From: Anaerolineae bacterium
GTDB lineage: Bacteria > Chloroflexota > Anaerolineae > Promineifilales > Promineifilaceae
Length of the DNA: 64,000 nucleotides
Direction of reading: 5' to 3'
Assembly: GCA_020848035.1 (NCBI GenBank)
Contig: JADLAX010000077.1
Location: 124,001-188,000 of the forward strand
The notes under the pieces were generated by a model. It was not told the origin of the DNA, did not search any database, and saw only the letters and a list, made by a program, of their open reading frames with translations. The translations under genes were made by a program, and so were the position numbers. Shown piece after piece: positions 41,120-48,753 of this stretch; position 1 is the stretch's first letter; every line of letters begins with the position of its first letter.

Positions 41120-41147
41120 AGTATAAACGATTGTTTCGATTTGTCAA
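41120..41147 (-). promoter_or_regulatory. Promoter of arsR-arsM with possible operator
   Basis: On the - strand TTGACA, 16-base spacer, TATACT. Downstream, CATAT and ATATG arms 12 bases apart (41092-41113) form an inverted repeat of the kind ArsR repressors bind. An ACGGCCGT copy abuts the -35. Confidence 0.6.
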
Positions 41148-41228
41148 ACGGCCGTTTCCCCTGTTTGACTTAACCATTTGCCACCGATAGAATCCAACAT
41201 CTACCCTCAATTAAGCGAGAAGAGTGCG

Positions 41229-42227
41229 ATGAAAATTGTTGTTGATGCAATGGGAAGTGATGATCATCCAGGGCCGGATGTAGCCGGGGCCGTGCAGGCC
41301 GCCCGCGAATTTGGCGACCACATTATTTTGGTGGGCGATCAGGCCAAAATTGACGCTGAATTGGCCAGCCAAAACACCAGCGGCCTGGCGCTGGAAGTGG
41401 TGCACGCCAGCCAGGCCGTCTCCATGGAAGACAAACCTTCCCAAATTGTCAAAAACAAGCCGGAGTCATCCATGCACGTCGGGCTGTCGCTGGTGAAAGA
41501 CGGCCGGGCTGAGGCGTTTGTCTCGGCGGGCAACACGGGAGCGATCCTGGCGGTGGCCATGCTGCGCCAGGTGGGGCTGGGGCGCATTCCGGGCATTTTG
41601 CGCCCGGCGCTGGGCGTCATTTTCCCCACCAAGCAGCGCCCCATGCTCATCGACAACGGGGCCAACGCCGACTGCCGCCCGGAATACCTGGTGCAGTTTG
41701 GCGTCATGGGCAGCCTGTACGTGGAGCGCATGCTGAACATCGAAAATCCGCGCGTGGCGCTTATTTCCAACGGCGAGGAAGAAGGCAAGGGCAACGAGCT
41801 GATCAAAGAAACGATTCCGCTGATGACCGCGAGCGGACTGAACTACGTGGGCAACATCGAACCCAAGCAGTTTATGCAGGGCGCGGCCGATGTGGGGGTG
41901 ACCGATGGCTTTACCGGCAACCTGATTATGAAAACGGCCGAATCGATCGCCAGCTACATGTCCGGCATTATTCGTGATGAGCTGATGGCCAACCCCATCT
42001 CGATCTTGGGCGGCCTGCTGACGCGCTCAGCGTTTAAGCGGGTGCGGGGACATCTGAACCCGGACGAGGTGGGCGGTGCGCCACTCTTGGGGGTGAACGG
42101 GGTTGTCATTGTTGCCCACGGCCGTTCCAATGCCTACGCCATCAAACAAGCCATTGGCCAGGCGCGGCGCATTGTGCAAAACCAGGTCGTGGCGGCAATT
42201 ACATCCGGCATTGCCAGTGAACGGTAA
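41229..42227 (+). CDS. plsX: Phosphate acyltransferase
   Basis: PlsX makes acyl-phosphate from acyl-ACP, the donor that PlsY (61191-61874 here) uses to acylate glycerol-3-phosphate. The 332-residue protein starts KIVVDAMGSDDHPGPDVAG and keeps SAGNTGAILA near 100, RPMLIDNGANADC, SNGEEEGKGNEL and GNIEPKQFMQGAADVGVTDG further on. Length is normal. ATG 41229 is chosen over an upstream in-frame ATG at 41178 because of homology to the family start. fabF follows after a repeat hairpin, the common plsX-fab arrangement. Confidence 0.96.
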   Translation: MKIVVDAMGSDDHPGPDVAGAVQAAREFGDHIILVGDQAKIDAELASQNTSGLALEVVHASQAVSMEDKPSQIVKNKPESSMHVGLSLVKDGRAEAFVSAGNTGAILAVAMLRQVGLGRIPGILRPALGVIFPTKQRPMLIDNGANADCRPEYLVQFGVMGSLYVERMLNIENPRVALISNGEEEGKGNELIKETIPLMTASGLNYVGNIEPKQFMQGAADVGVTDGFTGNLIMKTAESIASYMSGIIRDELMANPISILGGLLTRSAFKRVRGHLNPDEVGGAPLLGVNGVVIVAHGRSNAYAIKQAIGQARRIVQNQVVAAITSGIASER

Positions 42228-42228
42228 T

Positions 42229-42300
42229 CAGTAATAAGTGGAAAGTGAAAAGTAATAAGTTTAACTTTTTCACTTATCACTTTTCACTTTTTACTTTCAC
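42229..42300. repeat. Mirrored AAGTAATAAGTG/CACTTATCACTT repeat between plsX and fabF
   Basis: AGTGGAAAGTGAAAAGTAAT faces CACTTATCACTTTTCACTTT around GTTTAAC. Same words as 29163-29214. Confidence 0.85.
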
Positions 42301-42326
42301 TGCTTCGCAAAATTAAGCAGGTAAGC

Positions 42327-43607
42327 ATGAACAACAATTTTTTAGACGCACGGGGGCGGCCCCGGATCGTCATTACGGGCATGGGGGTGATGAGCCCGCT
42401 GGGCCACACCACGGAAGAAAGCTGGGATAGTTTGTTAAACGGCCGTTCCGGCATTGGCCCCATCACCCAGTTCGACGCCAGCGAATTCCCCTGCCGCATT
42501 GCCGGCGAAGTCAAAGAGTTTGTCGCCAAAAAGTATATGGACTTCAAGGAAGCGCGGCGCATGTCGCGCGCGTCCCAGCTGGCCGTAGCTGCCGCCCGCA
42601 TGGCCCTGGCCGACGCCGGGCTGCCCGATCCTGTGCCCAACGCCGAGCGCGTCGGTACGCTGGTGGGCACCGGCGTAGGCGGCTTTGAAGTGGCCGACGA
42701 CAACCTGCAAATTTTGCGCAGCCAGGGCTTTAACCGGGTCAGTCCGTTTGCCATGACCGGCTTTTTGCCCAACATGCCCAGCCACCACGTCAGCCTGCTG
42801 GCTCGCGCTTTGGGACCGATCAGCACGGTAACGGCCGCTTGCGCCACCGGCACCCAGGCGATTGGCGAGGCGATGGAGTTCATCCGCAGCGGCCGGGCCG
42901 ACATGATGATTACCGGCGGGGTTGAGGGGCTGATTCACGAAGCGGCGATTGCCGGGTTTGGTGCCATGCGCGCCCTCTCCACCGGCTTCAACGACGCGCC
43001 GGAAAAGGCCAGTCGGCCGTTTGATAAAGATCGCGACGGCTTTGTGCTGAGCGAAGGTGCAGGCATCTTGATCATCGAGCGGCTGGACCATGCCCTGGCC
43101 CGCAACGCCCGCATTTATGCCGAGCTAAAGGGGTACGCCGCCTCTTCCGACGCCTACCACGTGGCCCAGCCAGACCCGGAAGCGGCAGGCGCAATACGCG
43201 CCATGCAGTGGACGCTGCAAGACGCCTGCCTGCGCCCCGACGCGGTGAGCTACATCAACGCCCACGGCACCTCTACCCCGGTCAACGACGCGGCCGAAAC
43301 CTTTGCCGTGAAGTCGGTTTTTGGCGAGCGGGCCTACGAGCTGCCCATCAGCAGCAGCAAGTCGGTGCTGGGCCACGCTATGGGCGGCGCGGGAGCCATC
43401 GAAGCGATCTTTTGTGCCCTGGCGCTGAACCAGGCGATCATTCCCCCGACCTGGAATTACGAGACGCCCGATCCCGAGTGCGACCTGGATTATGTGACCA
43501 GCGGACCGCGCCCGGCAGCGCTGGAGGTGGCGATGTCCAATTCGTTTGGCCTGGGGGGGCAAAATGCCTGCCTGCTTTTGGGCAAATATGGTAAAAATAT
43601 AGCATAG
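42327..43607 (+). CDS. fabF: Beta-ketoacyl-ACP synthase II (second copy)
   Basis: A 426-residue condensing enzyme of fatty-acid elongation. Active-site residues are intact: Cys in VTAACATGTQ near 170, His in NAHGTSTPVND near 312, His in VLGHAMGGAGA near 350, and NSFGLGGQNAC near the end. It resembles the copy at 12163-13419 but clearly differs in sequence, so this is an old duplication. Its place after plsX suggests it serves the main fatty-acid pathway. A 38-base GTAGAGACG palindrome follows the stop codon. Confidence 0.95.
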   Translation: MNNNFLDARGRPRIVITGMGVMSPLGHTTEESWDSLLNGRSGIGPITQFDASEFPCRIAGEVKEFVAKKYMDFKEARRMSRASQLAVAAARMALADAGLPDPVPNAERVGTLVGTGVGGFEVADDNLQILRSQGFNRVSPFAMTGFLPNMPSHHVSLLARALGPISTVTAACATGTQAIGEAMEFIRSGRADMMITGGVEGLIHEAAIAGFGAMRALSTGFNDAPEKASRPFDKDRDGFVLSEGAGILIIERLDHALARNARIYAELKGYAASSDAYHVAQPDPEAAGAIRAMQWTLQDACLRPDAVSYINAHGTSTPVNDAAETFAVKSVFGERAYELPISSSKSVLGHAMGGAGAIEAIFCALALNQAIIPPTWNYETPDPECDLDYVTSGPRPAALEVAMSNSFGLGGQNACLLLGKYGKNIA

Positions 43608-43611
43608 CGTC

Positions 43612-43649
43612 GGGTTGTAGAGACGTAGCATGCTACGTCTCTACAACCC
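43612..43649. repeat. GTAGAGACG palindrome after fabF
   Basis: A perfect 38-base palindrome whose arm is GGGTTGTAGAGACGTAGCA. Compared with 8116-8146 and 33653-33681 the inner TTGC/GCAA is TAGC/GCTA, a paired change that keeps the stem. Confidence 0.9.
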
Positions 43650-43687
43650 AAGACGACACATCAATTGGGGATTTTGTTAAGGAAATC

Positions 43688-44440
43688 ATGGTTATTTTAC
43701 GAGACGACAAACGAATTGCCCGCCTGGCGCAAATTGGCAAGATCACCAGCTTTGCGGGCATGGGGGCTCTGGTAGCCGGGTTATTTTTGGTATTTTTGCC
43801 CAACACGCAAAACTTGTTTATGTACCAACTGCTGGCGCTGTTTGCCGGTTGGTCATTGTCGCAGGTGGGCATTTATTTGAGTCGGCAGTACCTGGTAGAA
43901 AACCGGGCCGACATGATTTTGGATGACGTGTTGAAGAAGTTGGCGCGGGACGGCCGTATCTACCATTACCTCCTGCCCGCCCAGCATGTCCTGCTCATCC
44001 CCACTGGCGTCATTGTGTTTATAGCCAAACAGCATGTGGGCGACATTTCGGTGGACGGCGACAAGTGGCAGCAGACCGGTCTGGGGCTGCGCCGCTGGTT
44101 TGGCCAGGAGCGCATCGGCAACCCCAGCCGGGAAGCCGCCCTCAGCATCGAAGCGATTGCCAGCTACCTGAACAAAAATGCCCCCTCCGTGGAAGAAGTG
44201 CCGATTGGGGCCATGATTGTTTTCACGAACAAGAGCAACAAGGACCTGGACCTGAAAAATTCGTCCATCCCGGCGATGCACTACACTAAGGTAAAAGGGT
44301 ACCTGCGCCAGCAAAAGCGGGCCCAACCGATGCTCGAAGCCGATTTCCGGGCCATCCAGGCCGCCTTCGACAAGAAGGCCACCCACCTGCTGGCCGAGGC
44401 GGAGCGCGTTTCCGTTGTGGAGACAGACGACGAAGAGTAG
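43688..44440 (+). CDS. Membrane protein with NERD-like domain
   Basis: A 250-residue protein. Two membrane segments near the start (about 22-40 and 45-62: GALVAGLFLVFL, LLALFAGWSLSQVGIYL) are followed by a region resembling the NERD (nuclease-related) domain: LKKLARDGRIYHYLLPAQHV, LLIPTGVIVFIAKQHVGDIS and MIVFTNKSNKDLDL. The catalytic role of this domain is uncertain in general. The tail is helical and charged. AAGGAAATC lies before the ATG. The next two genes follow within 10 bases each, so it is probably in one operon with the hydrolase and phoU. Confidence 0.75.
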   Translation: MVILRDDKRIARLAQIGKITSFAGMGALVAGLFLVFLPNTQNLFMYQLLALFAGWSLSQVGIYLSRQYLVENRADMILDDVLKKLARDGRIYHYLLPAQHVLLIPTGVIVFIAKQHVGDISVDGDKWQQTGLGLRRWFGQERIGNPSREAALSIEAIASYLNKNAPSVEEVPIGAMIVFTNKSNKDLDLKNSSIPAMHYTKVKGYLRQQKRAQPMLEADFRAIQAAFDKKATHLLAEAERVSVVETDDEE

Positions 44441-44448
44441 AGGTGGCT

Positions 44449-45135
44449 ATGGAAATTGCACCCAACGTTTACTGGTTTGATACAGGCGGCAGCAATGTCT
44501 ATCTGGTGGTGGAACCAGCCGCCGTTGTGCTGGTTGACACCGGGATGCCGCGAAAACACGGGGCAATTTTCAACTTTTTGCAGACGTTGGGCCATGCACC
44601 CACCGATTTGACGCACATTTTGGTAACCCATGCCGACATGGATCACGTCGGCAGTCTGGCCGCCCTACACGAAGCTTCCGGTGCGCAGGTGTGGGCGGGC
44701 GCGGCTTCGGCGCAGCTGATCAGCGGTGGTAAGTCGCCCAGGCACATGCCGCGGGTTGTGCAGTGGATCATTGACACGTTTATGAAGTACGGTGCGGTGG
44801 CCCAGGGCCAGATTTCTATTTTCCGGGACGGTGACACGCTGCCGTTTTTGGGTGGTTTGCAGGTGTTGGCCACGCCGGGGCATACGATGGATCACTTTTC
44901 GTTTTTCAGCCCGTCCACCGGGGTGTTGTTTGTGGGGGATGCGCTGAACACGCGGGACGGCCGTATCAACCTTACCCCACCGCGCATTACGGCCGATCAA
45001 ACGGCCGCACATCACTCGGCCACCCGCCTGCTGCAATTGTCGCCCACGGTGATCGCCTGTGGCCACGGCACGCCATCCACCAGGCACACACCCAATGATT
45101 TAACCAACCTGTTACATTCTCTACCCACAACATGA
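44449..45135 (+). CDS. Metallo-beta-lactamase-fold hydrolase
   Basis: A 228-residue hydrolase of the glyoxalase II-like branch. Metal ligands are visible: THADMDHVGS (HxDxxDH-type with Ala-Asp), His in ATPGHTMDHFS, Asp in FVGDALN and His in ACGHGTPS. The substrate cannot be predicted. I choose ATG 44449; GTG 44443 two codons earlier is also near the AGAGGTGG site. It starts 8 bases after the NERD-like gene and ends 8 bases before phoU, so the three are probably co-transcribed. One ACGGCCGT is read as DGRI. Confidence 0.9.
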   Translation: MEIAPNVYWFDTGGSNVYLVVEPAAVVLVDTGMPRKHGAIFNFLQTLGHAPTDLTHILVTHADMDHVGSLAALHEASGAQVWAGAASAQLISGGKSPRHMPRVVQWIIDTFMKYGAVAQGQISIFRDGDTLPFLGGLQVLATPGHTMDHFSFFSPSTGVLFVGDALNTRDGRINLTPPRITADQTAAHHSATRLLQLSPTVIACGHGTPSTRHTPNDLTNLLHSLPTT

Positions 45136-45143
45136 GGTGAGCG

Positions 45144-45815
45144 ATGGCTATTTCCAGCCGCACCATTCTTGATCAAGAACTCAAACAGCTCAAAGACAAC
45201 ATCATCCGGCTGGCCAGCGCCGCAACGGAAAGCATTGACAAAGCGATGAATGCGCTGCAAACACGCAACATCGCCGAAGCGCATAACGTTGTCTCCAGCG
45301 ATGACGCCCTGAATCAACTGCGTTATTCCATTGAACAGCAGGCGCTGCTCATTTTGGCCACCCAGGCCCCCACCGCCTCTGATCTGCGCGCCGTGATTGC
45401 CGCCATTCACCTGGCGGTCGAGCTGGAGCGCATTGGCGACCACGCGGCGGGCATTGCTCGCCTGGTTGAGCGTCTGGAAGCCGAAGAGCAAATTGACACC
45501 TTCCACAAGCTGCCCAAAATGGCCCGCCGCGCCAGCGAGATGGTCCAGCAGGGCATCGAGGCATATATCAAACTGGATCCGCAGCTGGCCCTGAACATGA
45601 TCAAGCGGGACGACAAGCTGGATCGGCAGTACAGCCGGTTGTTCAGCGAAGCCCTGGAAGAGATGAAGGATGACGCCTACATTCGCCGGGCCACCTTCTT
45701 GTTGTGGGTTGGCCACAGCCTGGAGCGCATTGGTGACCGGGCGACCAACATTGCCGAGCGCGTGATTTTTATGTGTACGGGTGAATTTGTGGAAACACCA
45801 TCGTCGCTGGATTAA
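45144..45815 (+). CDS. phoU: Phosphate-specific transport system accessory protein PhoU
   Basis: PhoU links the Pst phosphate transporter with PhoR signalling and dampens phosphate uptake. The 223-residue protein is two three-helix bundles with the metal-site motifs ELERIGDHAAGIA (about 93-105) and LERIGDRATNIAERV (about 193-207); the second has the full E..GD...N pattern, the first lacks the Asn. TGAGGTGAG precedes the ATG. No pst or phoR/phoB genes are adjacent; instead it ends a small operon with a hydrolase. The assignment to family is firm, the pathway partner is not shown. Confidence 0.93.
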   Translation: MAISSRTILDQELKQLKDNIIRLASAATESIDKAMNALQTRNIAEAHNVVSSDDALNQLRYSIEQQALLILATQAPTASDLRAVIAAIHLAVELERIGDHAAGIARLVERLEAEEQIDTFHKLPKMARRASEMVQQGIEAYIKLDPQLALNMIKRDDKLDRQYSRLFSEALEEMKDDAYIRRATFLLWVGHSLERIGDRATNIAERVIFMCTGEFVETPSSLD

Positions 45816-45875
45816 CAACGGCCGTAGCCCACCACCCCACAATTTTAGCTCGCAGCCGCCCGTCATAACGCAAAG

Positions 45876-45904
45876 TTGACAACTCTCCATAATGTCAATA
45901 GAAT
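45876..45904 (+). promoter_or_regulatory. Promoter of the liv operon
   Basis: TTGACA (45876-45881), 17-base spacer, TAGAAT (45899-45904). The leader before livK would be about 255 bases. Confidence 0.7.
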
Positions 45905-45966
45905 TTTGCACCACTGAATCCGACAAAAGAGCACTTCACCCTTGATCCTGGAAGAGGAGGTGATAG

Positions 45967-46029
45967 TTGCCCGCCAAACAGCTCAAAATAATAACCACGA
46001 CAGTCCTTGTCAGCCTTATTCCGTTTTAA
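45967..46029 (+). CDS. Probable liv leader peptide (20 residues, Ile/Leu/Val-rich)
   Basis: A TTG-initiated frame, MPAKQLKIITTTVLVSLIPF, with eight Ile, Leu or Val and three Thr in 20 residues. AGGAGGTGAT, a full match to the 16S anti-Shine-Dalgarno, ends two bases upstream of the start and spaces GGAGG six bases away. A consensus promoter is about 65 bases upstream. The gene downstream encodes a branched-chain amino-acid binding protein. Small hairpins follow (CGCAA/TTGCG at 46031-46047; ACAGGT/ACCTGT at 46054-46074), but no clear terminator before livK, so control might be on translation or by an unrecognised fold. A GTG frame at 45960 is an alternative. Confidence 0.45.
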   Translation: MPAKQLKIITTTVLVSLIPF

Positions 46030-46167
46030 GCGCAAGCACAATTGCGTTAAGTCAACAGGTTGTTCATGTACCTGTTTATCAGAAAAGCGCTTCAGCTTCT
46101 TATTGAAACTGACCGCAAGCCGTAAACGGGTACCAAACCCATAATTTTCCGTAAGGAGGAGAATTAA

Positions 46168-47469
46168 ATGAAACGTATAAGTTGGTTAACCTTATTGATG
46201 TTGTTGTTGGCCCTGGCACTGGTAGCCTGTGGCGGCAGTGGTGACACCGAGCCAGAAGCCGATACTGGCGACACGGACACCGCTGCTGAAACCGATACGG
46301 ATGCCGAAGAAGCCGATACCAGCGAAGAAGCCGCCGAGCTGACCTGTGACGATGCCATTGGCTGCGTCGAAGTTGCCGCTGGCGACCCCATCATCATCGC
46401 TTCCGCTCTGGTTATCACCGGCCCCAATGAATCCCTCGGTTTGGATTCCCAGCACGGTGTAGAAATTGCCATTGAGCAGCGCGGTGAAATTGCTGGCCAC
46501 GCCGTTGAACTGCAAGCTGAAGATGAAGGCTGTAGCGCTGAAGGTGGTCAGACCGCTGGTCAGAAAATCGCCTCCAACCCCGACATCGTCGGCGTAATTG
46601 GCACCAGCTGCTCCGGCGCTGGTGTGCCCATGTCGCAGATCGTGTGTGCTGAGGGCATCGCCATGATCTCCCCCTCCAACACCGCCCCTGTGCTCACCGA
46701 TCCCGCCTCTCGCCAATCCTGTTACTTCCGCACCGCCCACAACGATAAGGTTCAGGGCCGCGCGATGGCCGAGTACGTCTTCAACGAACTGGGCCTGACC
46801 AAAGCCGCTGCCATCCATGATGGCGACCCCTACACCGAAGGTTTGGCCTCCGTCTTCCGCGATTCCTTCATTGAGCTGGGTGGCGAAGTTGTGGCTTTCG
46901 AAGCTGAAGCTGCCGATGCAACCAATGTTGAGCCGCTGTTGACCTCCATCGCCGCCGCTGGCCCGGAGATCATCTACTACCCGGTGTTCATCCCGTTGGG
47001 TTCTTTGATCACCAAAACCGCCAAAGAAATTGACGGTTTGGAAGGTGTTGTGCTGGCCGCGGCCGACGGTGTGCAGTCCCCCGACTTCATCGAAGCTTCT
47101 GGTGATGCGGCCGCTGGCATGTACGTTTCCGGTCCAGACCTGGGCTTTGGCAACGACATCTATACCACCTTCCTGGAGACCTACCAGACAAACTACGGCA
47201 GTGAGCCAACCGCTCCGTTCCATGCCCATGCTTACGATGCCACGATGATGCTGCTGAACGCCATTGAATCGGTAGCTCAGGTTGGCGCAGATGGGTCCAT
47301 GTTAATCGGCCGTCAGGCGCTGCTGGACGCGATTGGCAGCACCAGCGGTATGGAAGGCATCACCGGCACCATCAGTTGTGATGAAAACGGTGACTGCGCC
47401 GACCCGAAAATTGCTGTTAGCCAGGTTCAAGATGGCGCTTTCTCCTCTGTCTGGAGTTACGAGCCCTAA
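46168..47469 (+). CDS. livK: Branched-chain amino-acid ABC transporter, binding lipoprotein
   Basis: A 433-residue solute-binding lipoprotein (type I periplasmic fold). Signal peptide and lipobox LALVACGG place the Cys near residue 21. A very acidic Asp/Glu/Thr/Ala linker (25-62) leads to the binding domain with LTCDDAIGCVEV, GVIGTSCSGAGVP, MISPSNTAPVLTD and the HAHAYDATMML region. It delivers Leu/Ile/Val or related amino acids to LivHM. Codon use is biased to GCT, GGT and ATC, unlike neighbours, and no ACGGCCGT occurs, both fitting very high expression. AAGGAGGAG precedes the ATG; a strong terminator follows, so it is probably made in excess over the permease genes. Confidence 0.93.
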   Translation: MKRISWLTLLMLLLALALVACGGSGDTEPEADTGDTDTAAETDTDAEEADTSEEAAELTCDDAIGCVEVAAGDPIIIASALVITGPNESLGLDSQHGVEIAIEQRGEIAGHAVELQAEDEGCSAEGGQTAGQKIASNPDIVGVIGTSCSGAGVPMSQIVCAEGIAMISPSNTAPVLTDPASRQSCYFRTAHNDKVQGRAMAEYVFNELGLTKAAAIHDGDPYTEGLASVFRDSFIELGGEVVAFEAEAADATNVEPLLTSIAAAGPEIIYYPVFIPLGSLITKTAKEIDGLEGVVLAAADGVQSPDFIEASGDAAAGMYVSGPDLGFGNDIYTTFLETYQTNYGSEPTAPFHAHAYDATMMLLNAIESVAQVGADGSMLIGRQALLDAIGSTSGMEGITGTISCDENGDCADPKIAVSQVQDGAFSSVWSYEP

Positions 47470-47483
47470 TAAATGATTAGCCT

Positions 47484-47517
47484 CGGGGCACACTTTTAAA
47501 AAAGTGTGCCCCGATTT
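47484..47517 (+). terminator. Terminator or attenuator after livK
   Basis: CGGGGCACACTTTT pairs with AAAAGTGTGCCCCG, then ATTTG. The T run is short, so partial read-through to livH is likely. Confidence 0.7.
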
Positions 47518-47595
47518 GCATCAAATCTCACGCCGTGTCTCATGACAAATAGTGCGGTGGGCGATCATTTATAAAACAAAGCGTTTGAATTCTTG

Positions 47596-47627
47596 ACAGC
47601 CTGTGAAGCCATTCACAGGCTGTTTGT
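47596..47627 (+). terminator. Second hairpin between livK and livH
   Basis: ACAGCCTGTGAA pairs with TTCACAGGCTGT over four bases, followed by TTGTT. It may be a terminator or an mRNA-stabilising stem. Confidence 0.55.
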
Positions 47628-47694
47628 TAATAAAGTGAGTTGAGCTGCGACACGCTGTACCGGGTGGACAGGCTCTGGCGAAGAGGACACAATC

Positions 47695-48753
47695 TTGCGA
47701 AGATTTAGCTACATCGACCTCGTGCTCTGGCTGTTTCGTATTGGCATCATTGGCGTTGTGCTGTGGGGTATGACTGGCAAGTTTATCCTGGGCGTCGGCA
47801 ATGATTACACTATTTCCGACTGGTTAGATTTTTTCGTTTCGGGTTTGTCTCAGGGTAGTTTGTATGCTTTGATTGCTCTGGGTTATACAATGGTTTATGG
47901 CGTTCTGTTCATGATCAACTTTGCCCACGGCGAGTTTTTTATGGCGGGCGCAATGACCTCCACTGTGCTGGTGGCCTTACCCCTGGAAAATGCAGGTTAC
48001 ATCGAGCGGTTCCCCTTGCTTAGCCTGCTGGCCATTTTTGTAAGCGCCGTTTTAACCTCTGTTTTGGTCGCGGTTTTAACGGAACGCATTGCTTACCGTC
48101 CGCTACGTAACGCGCCCCGTTTGGTACCGCTGATCACGGCCATTGGTGCTTCTTTCTTCTGGCAATATTATTTCCGCGGTCTTTTTGGTTCTTCACTTCT
48201 CCCGTTTCCTGAGTTTTCCCTGTTTAATGGCAAGGTGGCTTTCTGGGGGTTGGACTTCCAAAAAGCGGACATTGCCGTCATTCTCACGTCGCTTGTGGTG
48301 ATGTTTGGCTTGCAGCAGTTTGTGCAGCGCACCAAAACCGGTCGGGCAATTCGGGCCGTAGCCGAGGATAAAGATGCGGCCACGCTCATGGGCATCGACG
48401 TGAACCGGACGATCACGATCACGTTTATCGTCGGGGCGTCTATGGCGGGGGTGGCCGGGGTGCTGTATTCCCTTGTTTTTCGTCAGTTAAACTTTGTGAT
48501 GGGTTTTATTCCGGGGATCAAGGCATTTACGGCCGCTGTTCTCGGCGGCATTGGCAGCATTCCGGGCGCGGCGCTGGGTGGTTTGTTCCTGGGCATCATC
48601 GAGGCGATTGGACCGCCCTTGTTCCTTGAAGGGTTGGGCGTGGCCGGTTCACACCAGCTTAAAGACGTTATTGCCTTTACGATGTTGGTACTGGTTCTGA
48701 TTTTCCGTCCACAAGGCATCATTGGCGAACGGTTAGCGGAGAAGAAGGCATAA
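47695..48753 (+). CDS. livH: Branched-chain amino-acid ABC transporter permease LivH
   Basis: A 352-residue membrane permease with about eight membrane segments. Family marks: GLSQGSLYALIALGYTMVYG, MINFAHGEFFMAGAM, AVAEDKDAATLMGID (coupling loop to the ATPase) and AAVLGGIGSIPGAALGG near the end. The start is TTG at 47695 with GAGG eight bases upstream; the N-terminus is some 50 residues longer than average and adds one membrane segment. Its stop overlaps the livM ATG by one base (TAATG), so they are translationally coupled. It has no ACGGCCGT. Confidence 0.94.
   Translation: MRRFSYIDLVLWLFRIGIIGVVLWGMTGKFILGVGNDYTISDWLDFFVSGLSQGSLYALIALGYTMVYGVLFMINFAHGEFFMAGAMTSTVLVALPLENAGYIERFPLLSLLAIFVSAVLTSVLVAVLTERIAYRPLRNAPRLVPLITAIGASFFWQYYFRGLFGSSLLPFPEFSLFNGKVAFWGLDFQKADIAVILTSLVVMFGLQQFVQRTKTGRAIRAVAEDKDAATLMGIDVNRTITITFIVGASMAGVAGVLYSLVFRQLNFVMGFIPGIKAFTAAVLGGIGSIPGAALGGLFLGIIEAIGPPLFLEGLGVAGSHQLKDVIAFTMLVLVLIFRPQGIIGERLAEKKA

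Noticed and set aside
45876-45893. TTGACA with CATAAT at 45888-45893 as the liv promoter
   Set aside because: The spacer would be only six bases; TAGAAT at 45899-45904 gives the proper 17.
46030-46167. Classical rho-independent attenuator in the liv leader
   Set aside because: Hairpins are present but none is followed by a T run, so a transcription attenuator cannot be claimed.
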